Assembly: GCA_003569205.1 (NCBI GenBank)
Contig: BGOK01000014.1
Span: forward strand, 1-64,000
DNA: 64,000 bases
Source of the DNA: Verrucomicrobiota bacterium
Lineage (GTDB): Bacteria > Verrucomicrobiota > Verrucomicrobiia > Opitutales > UBA953
Reading direction: 5' to 3'
Shown: positions 26,618 to 38,971 of the stretch, piece by piece
How the letters are laid out: every line of letters starts with the position of its first letter
Numbering within the stretch: the stretch's first letter is position 1
Translations under genes and position numbers: made by a program
The notes under the pieces: model-generated
Databases searched by the model: none
What the model was told of the DNA's origin: nothing
What the model saw: only the letters and a program-made list of their open reading frames with translations

Positions 26618-27586
26618 TTAAGGGACCTTCACCGCGTCGAGGACGCGGCGGACGATGGCGTCAGCGTCGACGCCTTCAGCGTCCGCTTCATACGTGAGGA
26701 TGAGGCGGTGACGGAGCACGTCGGGCGCGATATCCTTAATGTCCTGAGGGGTGACGTGGTCGCGGCCCTGTAGGAAGGCCCAGGCTTTAGCGGCGAGGGT
26801 CAAGTTAATCGTCGCGCGCGGGGAGGCGCCGAACTGCACGAGCTTCTTTAAGTCTGGGCCGCCTTCGTGGTGGCCGCGGGTGGCGAGCACGAGCGAGACG
26901 ATGTAGTCACGCACGGGGTCGGCGACATGGATGGCGTCGACGGCCTGGCGGGCTTCCATGATTTCCTGTTGGGAGATGACTGGGCTGACGTCGAGCTTCG
27001 GCGAAGTGGTCGCCATCGCGTCGAGGATCTTACGCTCTTCATCGCGGGTCGGGTAGCCGATATTCAGCTTCAGCATGAAACGGTCGACCTGCGCTTCGGG
27101 CAGCGGGTAGGTACCCTCTTGGTCGATTGGGTTCTGCGTGGCGAGGACGAGGAACGGCGTCGGCAGGCGGTGGGTTTCACCGCCGAGCGTGACTTGGCGC
27201 TCCTGCATCGCTTCGAGAAGAGCCGACTGCACTTTGGCGGGCGCGCGGTTGATTTCGTCGGCGAGGATGAAGTTCGCGAAGATCGGGCCCTTCTTCACGC
27301 TGTATTCACCAGACTTCGGGTCGTAGATCAGCGTGCCGACGATGTCGGCGGGCAAAAGGTCGGGCGTGAACTGAATGCGCGCGAAGTTTGCCTGGACGGT
27401 TTGGGCGAGCGTGCGGACGGAGAGCGTCTTGGCGAGGCCGGGGACGCCTTCGAGGAGGACGTGGCCGTTGCCGAGGAGGCCGATGAGCAGGCGGTCGACG
27501 AGGTATTGCTGGCCGACGACGACGCGAGCGACCTGTTCACGGAGTCGCGGCACCCAAGTGCCGGCGGCGTTGATGGTGTTAGACAT
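26618..27586 (-). CDS. MoxR family AAA+ ATPase
   Basis: 322 residues. Walker A is GVPGLAKT (47-54) and Walker B ends in AD110-E111-INRAP, followed by the sensor ATQNPIDQEGTYPLPEAQVDRF. These are the standard marks of the MoxR group, which act as chaperone-like ATPases for VWA proteins. It is the first gene of an eight- or nine-gene minus-strand operon (moxR, DUF58, DUF4381, batA, batB, batC, batD, batE, probably the LptF/G gene). Confidence 0.93.
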   Translation of the reverse strand: MSNTINAAGTWVPRLREQVARVVVGQQYLVDRLLIGLLGNGHVLLEGVPGLAKTLSVRTLAQTVQANFARIQFTPDLLPADIVGTLIYDPKSGEYSVKKGPIFANFILADEINRAPAKVQSALLEAMQERQVTLGGETHRLPTPFLVLATQNPIDQEGTYPLPEAQVDRFMLKLNIGYPTRDEERKILDAMATTSPKLDVSPVISQQEIMEARQAVDAIHVADPVRDYIVSLVLATRGHHEGGPDLKKLVQFGASPRATINLTLAAKAWAFLQGRDHVTPQDIKDIAPDVLRHRLILTYEADAEGVDADAIVRRVLDAVKVP

Positions 27587-27612
27587 AGGGGTGGGGGTAA
27601 AGGGGGTAGCGC

Positions 27613-27635
27613 AAAAACCGCGCGCAGCGGTTCTC
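27613..27635 (-). terminator. Intrinsic terminator of pyrG
   Basis: On the minus strand AACCGC and GCGGTT pair around TGCGC and are followed by U-rich sequence, about 55 bases after the pyrG stop. It separates pyrG from the moxR operon, whose promoter should lie in the 25 bases after it or overlap it. Confidence 0.7.
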
Positions 27636-27686
27636 CGCTCATAACTGACCTGACAGCGTCCAGTGGACCCTGATTCGTCTTCTTAC

Positions 27687-29453
<1,767 letters not shown>

Positions 29454-29573
29454 TCACGGTTCCCTCGCCCCCGCCTAATACCTCCCCCGCGCCCCCCGTC
29501 CGTGGTGGGCAGGGGCCGCTCTGCCGATTTGATGGTTCTTGATCCTTGGTCCCCCGTCCCAACCTCCCTCCCT

Positions 29574-30246
29574 ATGTCTGCAAGTTCCTATTGCTCCTCC
29601 TGTCGTCCCGCCTCGATCGGGAAGAAGGTCGTCATGGCCCTTTCTGGCCTCGTCCTCGCTGGCTTTGTGCTCGGTCACATGACGGGCAACCTCCTGATGT
29701 TCAAGGGCCCTGAGGCCATCAACGCTTATGCGGCCTGGTTACACGACAACCCCGGCCTCCTCTGGGGCGCGCGCATAGTGCTGATCCTCAGCACTATCGC
29801 TCATATTTGGACTGGCATTCTATTGACCTTGGAAAACCGTGCGGCCCGCGAGGGTGGTCCCGCCGTTGACGCGACCCGCCGGGCCAGCCTGTCCTCTCGC
29901 ACGATGCCCTACTCGGGTGTCGTGATCTTGGCGTTCTTGGTCTTCCACCTTCTTCACTTCACCTTCCGGCAGCTTGCCCTCGGTGGCGTCGATTTCGGCG
30001 ACAACGTTTATAAGATGGTGATTGCTGGCTTCACCCAACCGGCCGTGGCCGTTTTTCTACATCGTTAGCCTGATTCTACTCGGCCTGCACCTGAGCCATG
30101 GCGTCAGCAGCGTCTTCCAGACCCTTGGCCTGCGCAATGAGCGCTGGCGCTCCCGCCTCGACTGTGTCGCGAGCCTCTACGCCTGGATTCTCGTCCTTGG
30201 CTTCGTCTCCATCCCTCTCGCCGTCCTCTCCGGCTACTTGAAGTAA
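29574..30246 (+). pseudogene. sdhC: Succinate dehydrogenase cytochrome b subunit, one frameshift
   Basis: The first frame (from ATG at 29574, MSASSYCSSCRPASIGKKVVMALSGLVLAGFVLGHMTGN) carries about three helices and ends at a stop at 30066-30068. Another frame then continues YIVSLILLGLHLSHGVSSVFQTLG to a stop at 30246. Removing one T from the five-T run 30052-30056 restores AVAVFYIVSLILLGLHLSHG and a 223-residue five-helix protein of the Bacteroidetes/Chlamydiae type. The haem-ligand histidines in GHMTGN, AHIWTG, LLHF and LHLSHG are all present. It anchors SdhAB and passes electrons to quinone. The frame break is either an error or a recent mutation. Confidence 0.85.
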
Positions 30247-30251
30247 GTCCC

Positions 30252-32180
<1,929 letters not shown>

Positions 32181-32185
32181 TCACC

Positions 32186-32995
32186 ATGGTCCAGGACAAC
32201 GGAAAAGAACCCACCCTCGCGCTCAAACTGCGCGTCTGGCGCCAGCGTCGCGGGCAACCCGGCGCCTTCGAAGAGCATGCCCTCCCGGCCGTGCCGACTT
32301 CGGCCTCGTTCCTCGAGATGATGGACATGCTCAACGAGCAGCTCATCGCCCAGGGCAAGGACACCTTCGCCTTCGACCACGATTGCCGTGAAGGCATCTG
32401 TGGGATGTGTTCGATGACGATTAACGGCATGCCCCACGGCCCGATTCCGGGTGTGACGACCTGCCAGCTGCACATGCGCAACTTCCGCGATGGCGAGACG
32501 ATCACCGTCGAGCCGTGGCGCGCCCGCGCCTTCCCGGTGCTCAAGGACTTGGCCGTCGACCGTTCCGCTTTCGATAAGGTCATCCAGTCTGGCGGTTTCA
32601 TCACCGTCCGCACCGGCTCCGCCCCCGAAGCCAATAACATCCCGGTGCCCAAGCCCATCGCCGATGAGGCCATGGACGCCGCCGAGTGTATCGGTTGCGG
32701 TGCTTGCGTCGCCTCCTGCAAGAATGGTTCCGCGATGCTCTTCGTCGGTGCTAAGATCAACCACCTGAATATTCTCCCGCAAGGCCAGGCGGAGCGCGAC
32801 CGTCGCACCCTCGCTATGGTGAAGACCATGGACGACGCCGGCTTCGGCAACTGCACCAATTACGGCGAGTGCCAGGCGCATTGCCCGAAGAGCATCACGC
32901 TCGACGTCATCGCCAAGCTGAACCGCGACTACCTTCGGGCCCGCGTGAAGGAGTTCTTCTCTTCCACGGGTAAGCCCTCCAAGGGCGGAGACTAA
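32186..32995 (+). CDS. sdhB: Succinate dehydrogenase iron-sulfur subunit
   Basis: 269 residues from ATG at 32186. Three iron-sulfur clusters are indicated: the [2Fe-2S] motif CREGICGMC with a distal C in TTCQLH, the [4Fe-4S] motif [11 protein letters not shown], and the [3Fe-4S] motif [14 protein letters not shown]. The subunit carries electrons from SdhA to the membrane. It is intact, in contrast to sdhC and sdhA. A strong terminator follows 36 bases after the stop. Confidence 0.95.
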   Translation: MVQDNGKEPTLALKLRVWRQRRGQPGAFEEHALPAVPTSASFLEMMDMLNEQLIAQGKDTFAFDHDCREGICGMCSMTINGMPHGPIPGVTTCQLHMRNFRDGETITVEPWRARAFPVLKDLAVDRSAFDKVIQSGGFITVRTGSAPEANNIPVPKPIADEAMDAAECIGCGACVASCKNGSAMLFVGAKINHLNILPQGQAERDRRTLAMVKTMDDAGFGNCTNYGECQAHCPKSITLDVIAKLNRDYLRARVKEFFSSTGKPSKGGD

Positions 32996-33030
32996 AAAGG
33001 CCGAGCCCCGTCGGGCTCACCGCCCAAAGA

Positions 33031-33057
33031 AAAGGGACGTCCAGTGGACGTCCCTTT
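33031..33057. terminator. Bidirectional terminator between sdhB and the DUF4956 gene
   Basis: AAAGGGACGTCC and GGACGTCCCTTT pair perfectly around AGT. The flanking A- and T-runs allow termination both of sdhB (plus) and of the minus-strand DUF4956 gene that ends at 33079. Confidence 0.9.
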
Positions 33058-33078
33058 TGCTTACTTGGCTGGGCGACC

Positions 33079-33843
33079 TTAGTCGCTGTCTTGCGCGACT
33101 TGGTCGTTCGCCTTGGTGATGAGCACGCGGTTATTGCCGTTGGCCATCTGCAGGGCGTTCGTGAAGAGGTTGAGCTCGGCGGGGTCGTTGAGCGTGATGT
33201 CGTAGACGAGCTCGGTCATCATGCCGGCCTGGATAGTCTCGGCCGAGATCAGCTCATGGCTGAGGGCGAACTGTTTAAAGGACTCGGCGAAGGCTTGGTC
33301 GTAGTTGAGGTCATTACCGACGCGGATACGGAGGACGTGAGAGCCGCGCTTGCTGCCGAAGATCGTGATGGTCCCGAGGACGTAGATGACGGCGCAGACG
33401 AGTGGCACCGTGATAAGGGCCAATTCATACTGGCGCGCCCCGACGGCTAGGCCGGTCGCCATAGCGAAGAAGATGAAGCCGATGTCGCGGGCCTGCGAGA
33501 CGGTCCGGCGGAAGCGGATGATGGAGAAGGCGGCAAACATACCGAACGCCATCTCTTTGTTTCCGTGCACCACCATAATCACCATGGTCACGACCGTGCC
33601 GAGGATGATGAGGGTGTTGACGTAGTCCTGCGAATACTTCGTGCCGCGGTAGGTAACCTTATAGAGCAGCGCAATCAGGCTGTTCAGCACGAAGCTGAAG
33701 AGGATGGCGAAGACGATCTCCTTTGCGGCAGGGGTTTGCAGTTGGGCGCCGGGGGCGAAAAGGGCATCGATGATACCGTCGCTATCGGCGACGGCTTGGG
33801 CTTGGGCAGCGAAGAGGGGGAGGAGCATAGTAAGTTTGGTCAA
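33079..33843 (-). CDS. DUF4956 domain membrane protein
   Basis: 254 residues with about four membrane helices in the first 155 residues, including VFAILFSFVLNSLIALLYKVTYRG and GMFAAFSIIRFRRTVSQARDIGFIFFAMATGLAVGA, a DUF4956 signature, then a soluble C-terminal domain. The N-terminus may be a signal peptide (MTKLTMLLPLFAAQAQA). It lies five bases downstream of the VTC-domain gene. DUF4956 proteins are regularly encoded beside VTC-domain and CotH proteins; the joint function is not established. Confidence 0.87.
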   Translation of the reverse strand: MTKLTMLLPLFAAQAQAVADSDGIIDALFAPGAQLQTPAAKEIVFAILFSFVLNSLIALLYKVTYRGTKYSQDYVNTLIILGTVVTMVIMVVHGNKEMAFGMFAAFSIIRFRRTVSQARDIGFIFFAMATGLAVGARQYELALITVPLVCAVIYVLGTITIFGSKRGSHVLRIRVGNDLNYDQAFAESFKQFALSHELISAETIQAGMMTELVYDITLNDPAELNLFTNALQMANGNNRVLITKANDQVAQDSD

Positions 33844-33848
33844 GGGGG

Positions 33849-34601
33849 TTAGGCGGCGAAAGCGAGGTGGCGACCGGCGACACGCAAGCCTTCGCTGTAT
33901 TTGCTGAATTGGTGGGGGTAGAGTTTCAGCCGGCTCAAGCGGGAGGCAAAGGTATAGGGCACGGCACCCGCGCCTTTGACTTCCATGATGCAGTGGTCGG
34001 CGGGCAGGACGTATTGGTTGAACTTCCGGTCGTCCACTACGGGCGTGAGGTCGTCGAAGCGTACCGCGATATCATGATCGAAAGTCACGCGGAGGGGTTC
34101 GCGGCCGAGGGCGTCTTCCTCTGGGAGGTGGAGGAAGTAGGCGTGGCGGTCGTAGCGCATCACGCAGCTGGGGCGGAACTCTTCGAGGGCCCGGAGGCGT
34201 TGGATTTCGGCCACGATGCGGAGGTCGTGCGCGGAGAAAGAGGCGTCTGGGGTCGCGCCTTGGGTCACGGCGAGTGCTTGCGCCAGCGTCGTCTGGATAC
34301 GGCGTTTCACCCCTCGGCCGTCGGACTTATGTTTCACCTCAATGAAGCTCGTGGGTGGGATGGCGCCGTCATCGGAGCCGTAGACGCGGACGCGGAGTTT
34401 GCGGCGCGAGGGGACGCCCCGCCAGTTATCCCAGTAGCAACGCAGGTCTGGCGCGTCGTAGTAGAGGCTGATGATCGGGTAGTGCCCATCGGAGCCACCA
34501 TGGGTGTCGGCGAGCAGCTGGTTGGCTAGCTGTCCGAGGAGCTCGTCGCGCTGGCTGCGGCGGATGAGAAACTTATACTCGAAGCGGTCGGCGGTATCCA
34601 T
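33849..34601 (-). CDS. VTC domain polyphosphate polymerase-like protein
   Basis: 250 residues from ATG at 34599-34601 (MDTADRFEYKFLIRRSQRDEL); a longer frame would run into the CotH gene. The VTC tunnel fold is indicated by basic and acidic strand motifs: RFEYKFLI, YYDAPDL, SRRKLRVRVYG, FIEVKHKSDGRGVKRRIQT, RPSCVMRYDRHAY and a closing IMEVKGAGAVP. The equivalent yeast VTC4 domain makes polyphosphate from ATP. The basic tunnel residues and the glutamates appear kept, so activity is plausible but not shown for this bacterial group. It sits between CotH and DUF4956 genes with gaps of about 5 bases. Confidence 0.85.
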   Translation of the reverse strand: MDTADRFEYKFLIRRSQRDELLGQLANQLLADTHGGSDGHYPIISLYYDAPDLRCYWDNWRGVPSRRKLRVRVYGSDDGAIPPTSFIEVKHKSDGRGVKRRIQTTLAQALAVTQGATPDASFSAHDLRIVAEIQRLRALEEFRPSCVMRYDRHAYFLHLPEEDALGREPLRVTFDHDIAVRFDDLTPVVDDRKFNQYVLPADHCIMEVKGAGAVPYTFASRLSRLKLYPHQFSKYSEGLRVAGRHLAFAA

Positions 34602-34605
34602 GGGC

Positions 34606-36237
34606 TTAGGGCAGGCGGGTGACGGTGAGGCTGCCGCGGTCGGCCCAGAGTTCGCCGGCTTCGCCCCGTAGTTCGATGACCAAGGTGGGGTCGGCATCGG
34701 TGACGGTGAAATCGACGCTGACACTTTTCCAAGGGGTGTCGCCGAGGAGGGGAGGGTTCTTGGCGTTATCGCTGCCACCCACGCCGGAGACGCGGAGGCG
34801 GCCGCCCTTCGCGTTATCGCCGGCGCCCGCTTTCACACCCTTCCACTGGAGCTTGCCTTCGAAGCGGTAGCGGCCGGGCGAGAGCGAGAGCGGCAGGCGC
34901 CAGTCGGCGCCTTTCTCCGCCCCGACTTTAACGTAAAGGCAATCCTTGCCACCGAGGTTCACTTCCTTGGCTTCGCCCTTATCGGTCGACCAGACCCAGA
35001 CGTAGTTCGCCGCGCCGAGGACGGCTTTACCGCCAGCGCCGCGGAGGCGGTAGGCGTCTTCGACCTGAGTCTTGACGCAGTCGAGGCGGGACTTGATCTG
35101 CCCCGCGGCGTCCTTGCCGCGTTGCTCGAAGCGTTTGGATTCTTCGGGATCAATGGGTCTCAGCTTCACCTTAAGGTCGGCGGCGATTTCGTTCGCCCGG
35201 CGCGGCCAGTCGATGGGCCGGAGGACCTTTTCATAGACGCCGAAGAACTGGGTCCGGGCCCGTTCGCGCATGGTCTTGTCGAAGAGGAGGGCGTTGGGCA
35301 CGGCCTTGGCGGGCGGTTTGAAGATATACCAGCGGGAGTCGCCGAAGACTTGGTCCATCCCGTGAAGGAGGAAGTAGAACTTCCCAGATCCGGGGTCTTC
35401 GTAGGTGCGATAATTATTCTGATTAAAGGAATACCCGTCCCAGTGGCAGAGCACCTGCTCCAGCGCGAGGTACCGGAAGTAGGCGTCGATATCTAAAATC
35501 TTATCCATGCGTTGGAGACGCTTGGCGGGGTCGGGTTCACCGAGGGCCCCGCAGAATTCAAGGAGGCGGGATTTTTCGGCCGGGTCGCCTTTATCGACTT
35601 CGAGGTTGGGGTTGATCTCGTTCAGGAAGCCCCCGTCGTACAGGTGACCGCTGGTGTTCTTGAAGAAGTAGCTCAGGAGTTCGCCGTTGAAGCCTTCTTT
35701 GAGCACGTACGTGCCGAGCACCTTATTGTTGAGCGTCACGTAGGCGTGCGTGCAGCGCGAGGCGACGATGCCAGCCTTGCGGGCCATCTCGCCGGCGAGT
35801 TGCTCATGCAGCATGGTGCCGTCCTGGGCGCAGTTATTGAGCTGGAATTTCGAAGAGCCTCGGAACTCTTGGTCCTTCTTAACCTTGTCAGTCCGAATCG
35901 AAAACCCGGGGCGGTCTTCGTTGATTTGCCGGAAGCTACCGGCGGATCCTTTGAGTTTGAGCGAGCAGTTATCTAAGGTTTGACCATTGGTTTCCTTGAG
36001 GGTGAACTTAACGAGGGAGCGGGGGTCTTTGGCCAGCGCCGCCATGCTTTCCGGCGGGATGAGGAGCGTTAGGCGGGGCACGAAGCCCGCGAAGAGGGCG
36101 TCGGGGAGGAGGTCGGGCGTCTTTGGCCCGATGACTGGCGCAGCGGGGACATCCGGGGCGCCGATGACGGGCGTCGCGGGGGCGGGCGCGGTTTGGGCAG
36201 AGGCCGCTGCCGTTAAGCACAGCCATGCCCACCACAC
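34606..36237 (-). CDS. CotH kinase-like secreted protein, copy 1
   Basis: About 543 residues from a GTG at 36235-36237 that begins a signal peptide (VWWAWLCLTAAASAQ); an ATG at 36336 would add 33 non-signal residues. After a Pro-rich linker the CotH-kinase-like domain runs from about residue 60 to 385. It has SLKLKGSAGSFRQINEDRPGF, KFQLNNCAQDGTMLHEQLAGEMARKAGI, HAYVTLNNKVLGTYVLKEG and the catalytic-like LHGMDQVFG. A C-terminal beta domain (about 430-543) resembles a carbohydrate-binding module. CotH phosphorylates spore-coat proteins in Bacillus. The target here is unknown. Confidence 0.8.
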   Translation of the reverse strand: MWWAWLCLTAAASAQTAPAPATPVIGAPDVPAAPVIGPKTPDLLPDALFAGFVPRLTLLIPPESMAALAKDPRSLVKFTLKETNGQTLDNCSLKLKGSAGSFRQINEDRPGFSIRTDKVKKDQEFRGSSKFQLNNCAQDGTMLHEQLAGEMARKAGIVASRCTHAYVTLNNKVLGTYVLKEGFNGELLSYFFKNTSGHLYDGGFLNEINPNLEVDKGDPAEKSRLLEFCGALGEPDPAKRLQRMDKILDIDAYFRYLALEQVLCHWDGYSFNQNNYRTYEDPGSGKFYFLLHGMDQVFGDSRWYIFKPPAKAVPNALLFDKTMRERARTQFFGVYEKVLRPIDWPRRANEIAADLKVKLRPIDPEESKRFEQRGKDAAGQIKSRLDCVKTQVEDAYRLRGAGGKAVLGAANYVWVWSTDKGEAKEVNLGGKDCLYVKVGAEKGADWRLPLSLSPGRYRFEGKLQWKGVKAGAGDNAKGGRLRVSGVGGSDNAKNPPLLGDTPWKSVSVDFTVTDADPTLVIELRGEAGELWADRGSLTVTRLP

Positions 36238-36408
36238 GTTAGTAGAACGTGACCGGACGGCGGGGTGGAGGTAAAGGGGACCAAACTGAGGTGGGCTGGG
36301 AGCCGTCAAAATGGCTCTGGGATTTAAGGGAGTCAACCCCTTGGAGCGATGGGTAATAAGGTCTATCCTTTATGAGGGACTCTGAAACTCTCTACTCAGC
36401 TGAGCGAC

Positions 36409-38112
36409 TCAAGGGAGCCGCACCAATTGCACGCTACTCCGATCAAGCCAGAGTTCGCCCGCGACGCCGGGCGGGAGTTCTACAATAATTGTAGGGTCGT
36501 TGTCGGTCACCGTGAAGTCGAGGCTCGTGGACTTCCAAGGGCTGTCCCCAAGGAAGGTCTGGTTCGTAGCGCCAGTCACATTGCCGGACAGACGGAGGCG
36601 CGCGCCTTTCGCACCATCCCCGCTCCCGGCCTTGATTCCCTTGTGCTGAATTTTTGCTTCCAGTCGGTAACGGCCTGGGCCGAGGCAAAGTGCGAGCCGT
36701 AACTCCGCGCGGCCCCCGGCGTTGGCCTGCAGGTAAAAGCACTCCTTCCCGGCGACGGTGGTCTCCTTGGCTTCACCTTTATCGGCCGAGGGGAACCAGA
36801 GGTAGTTGCCGAGGGCAGCCTTGCCGCCACTCGGTGAGCGGAGGCGGTAGGCGTCTTCGAATTGCGCCTTCACGAAATCCATGCGGGCGCGGACTTGCTT
36901 GGCACCATCCTTGCCCCGTTGCTCGAAGCTCTTGGCCTCCGCGGCATCGATGGATTGCAGCTTGGACTTAAGTTCCGCGGCCACCTGTTCGGTCCGCCGG
37001 CCCCAATCGATGGGCCGGATGACCTTTTCGTAGACGAGGAAACTCTGCTGGCGGAACCGTTCGCGGAGGGCCGGTGCGTCCTTGGCGGTCCAGAGCGCTT
37101 GCGACACGGCGGTGACGCTGGCGCCCGGGTAGAGCGGGGCATTCACGGGCGAGGAGTGGATGTAGGCCCGTGGACTGCTCTGCCCCCAAGAGTCGACGCC
37201 GAACACATTATCCATGCCGTGCATGATGAAGACGAATTTGCCATCATCGACGTTTTCGTAGACCCGGTAGTTGTTGGCTCGGTAGGAATAACCGTCCCCG
37301 TGCACCATGATATTTTCCATCACGAGGTGCCGGAGGTAGGCGTCGATATCCAAGATTTTGCCGACGCGGGCGATGCGCTTGGCAGCATCGGGTTCACCGA
37401 GGGACGCCGCCAACTCGGTCAGCCGGGATTTTTCGGCGGGGTCGCCGAGGTCACACTCGAGGTTGGGGTGGATGTCCTGGTGGAGCCCGCCGTCGTAGAG
37501 GTGGCCCGTGGTGTTCTTGAAGAAGTAGCGGAGGAATTCGGTATTGAAGCCTTCCTTTAAGACGTAGGTGCCTTGGACCTTCCCGTTCAGGGTGACGAAG
37601 GCATGGGTGCAGCGCGACGCCGGGATGCCGGCCTTGCGGGCCATCTCGCCCGCGATCTGCTCATGCAGGTAGGTATTATCTTGGGCGCAGTTATTGAGCT
37701 GGAACTTGGCTATGCCCCGGAACTCTTGCGTCTTCTTAACTTTATCGGTGCGGATGGAGAGCCCCGGGCGGTCTTGGTTAATCTGTCGGAGGCTACCGAC
37801 CGAACCTTTGATTTTAACCGAGCAGTTTTCGTAAGTCGCTCCACCGACTTCCTTCATCGTCATCGGGACGAGCGTCCGCGGGTCTTGCAGGAGCTTCGCG
37901 ATATTCTCCGGCGTGATGGTTAATTGGAGTTGAGGGACGGCCCCGGCGAAGAGGGCGTCGTTCGGTTGGTCGGGGACTTTCGGTCCCGGTGTCGGCACGG
38001 GCGGTACATCGGGTGCCCCGATGACGGGGGTGTCGGCGGCATGCATCGCTACGCTGGCCCAAGCAGAGGCCAAGGCGAGGAGTAGGAGTCGAGTGGAGGG
38101 CAGGGGCAACAC
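36409..38112 (-). CDS. CotH kinase-like secreted protein, copy 2
   Basis: 567 residues with a signal peptide (MLPLPSTRLLLLALASAWASVAMHAAD). It is a paralogue of the preceding gene: the same linker motif TPVIGAPDVPP, SVKIKGSVGSLRQINQDRPG, KFQLNNCAQDNTYLHEQIAGEMARKAGI, HGMDNVFG and the same C-terminal beta domain ending in LVRLP. The two copies are adjacent and tandem, separated by about 170 bases, so a local duplication is the likely origin. The second copy keeps the DN of the kinase motif where the first has DQ. Confidence 0.83.
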   Translation of the reverse strand: MLPLPSTRLLLLALASAWASVAMHAADTPVIGAPDVPPVPTPGPKVPDQPNDALFAGAVPQLQLTITPENIAKLLQDPRTLVPMTMKEVGGATYENCSVKIKGSVGSLRQINQDRPGLSIRTDKVKKTQEFRGIAKFQLNNCAQDNTYLHEQIAGEMARKAGIPASRCTHAFVTLNGKVQGTYVLKEGFNTEFLRYFFKNTTGHLYDGGLHQDIHPNLECDLGDPAEKSRLTELAASLGEPDAAKRIARVGKILDIDAYLRHLVMENIMVHGDGYSYRANNYRVYENVDDGKFVFIMHGMDNVFGVDSWGQSSPRAYIHSSPVNAPLYPGASVTAVSQALWTAKDAPALRERFRQQSFLVYEKVIRPIDWGRRTEQVAAELKSKLQSIDAAEAKSFEQRGKDGAKQVRARMDFVKAQFEDAYRLRSPSGGKAALGNYLWFPSADKGEAKETTVAGKECFYLQANAGGRAELRLALCLGPGRYRLEAKIQHKGIKAGSGDGAKGARLRLSGNVTGATNQTFLGDSPWKSTSLDFTVTDNDPTIIVELPPGVAGELWLDRSSVQLVRLP

Positions 38113-38224
38113 GCGCGGGGTCCGTGCATTCCATGCGGTCCGCGGGCGTAGTCAACCCGGCGGGTCTAGGGCATTTCAGTGAGTGGCGTATTGCCTCCGA
38201 CGGGGGACGTTCTCATAAGACGGC

Positions 38225-38968
38225 ATGCGTTCGCTCCTCGGCCTTTTCGCTTTCACCTCGCTCTGCCTGTTTTCCGGTTGCTCAGGCTCGCCCTATGCCC
38301 CGGCAGCCCAGGCCGCTTCGGGCCTGCACGATGGCTTGGTCCTCGTGGCGCCGGCCAAAGGCACGGTCATCATGCGCAGCCCGGCCAACAAGGTCGCGCT
38401 GCTCAAGGTCCCTTCCTACACCGAACGGGGCACGACCCTCGAAACCCCCGCCGCCGCTGCCGCTTCGTTCAGCCTCTTCAATGGCGTCGCGGGCACGCTG
38501 CAGGAAAATTCTGGCCTGCGTTTCCTCACCCTCCTCGGCGAGCCCGAGGGCCACAGCAATCCCTACCGCGTCGAAACGGGCGACGGTAACTACGAGCGTG
38601 GCTATTCGCTGATTGAGATGGAACTGCAGCGCGGTGGCCTCGACCTTGAAACGGGCTGGCTCAGTGCGCGTAGTGTTTGCTTGGTGCGCACCGAGGTGGG
38701 GCTCGTGAAATACGTGGCCGGCACGGTGGAAATCCGGCTGAGCCGTAATATCTCCGGCGAACCCGTCTTGACGGTGACCTGCCCGCGCGGCTCGGCGGAG
38801 GTTTCCTATGCGAACTTCACGAAGGACGCGGCTTATACTAAGGCGGTCGTGCGCGGTGGGTATATTCAGATTACGCAGAACCAGGTCGCCGGCCGCACCA
38901 CGGTCGTCGCAGGCGATGTCGCTCCAGCCAAGCCAGGGTCGGCGAAGGATGCTCCCGCCGCCAAGTAA
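38225..38968 (+). CDS. FecR-like lipoprotein
   Basis: 247 residues with lipobox LFSGC after MRSLLGLFAFTSLC. The body is beta-rich: FSLFNGVAGTLQENSGLRFLTLLGEPEG, ERGYSLIEMELQRGGLDLETGWLSARSVCLVRTEVGLVKYVAGTVEI, then a C-terminal Ala/Pro/Lys tail. The pattern resembles FecR-type domains, which sense or present signals in the periplasm, but the family assignment is tentative. It is convergent with the GH20 gene, whose stop is three bases away. Confidence 0.68.
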   Translation: MRSLLGLFAFTSLCLFSGCSGSPYAPAAQAASGLHDGLVLVAPAKGTVIMRSPANKVALLKVPSYTERGTTLETPAAAAASFSLFNGVAGTLQENSGLRFLTLLGEPEGHSNPYRVETGDGNYERGYSLIEMELQRGGLDLETGWLSARSVCLVRTEVGLVKYVAGTVEIRLSRNISGEPVLTVTCPRGSAEVSYANFTKDAAYTKAVVRGGYIQITQNQVAGRTTVVAGDVAPAKPGSAKDAPAAK

Positions 38969-38971
38969 GCT

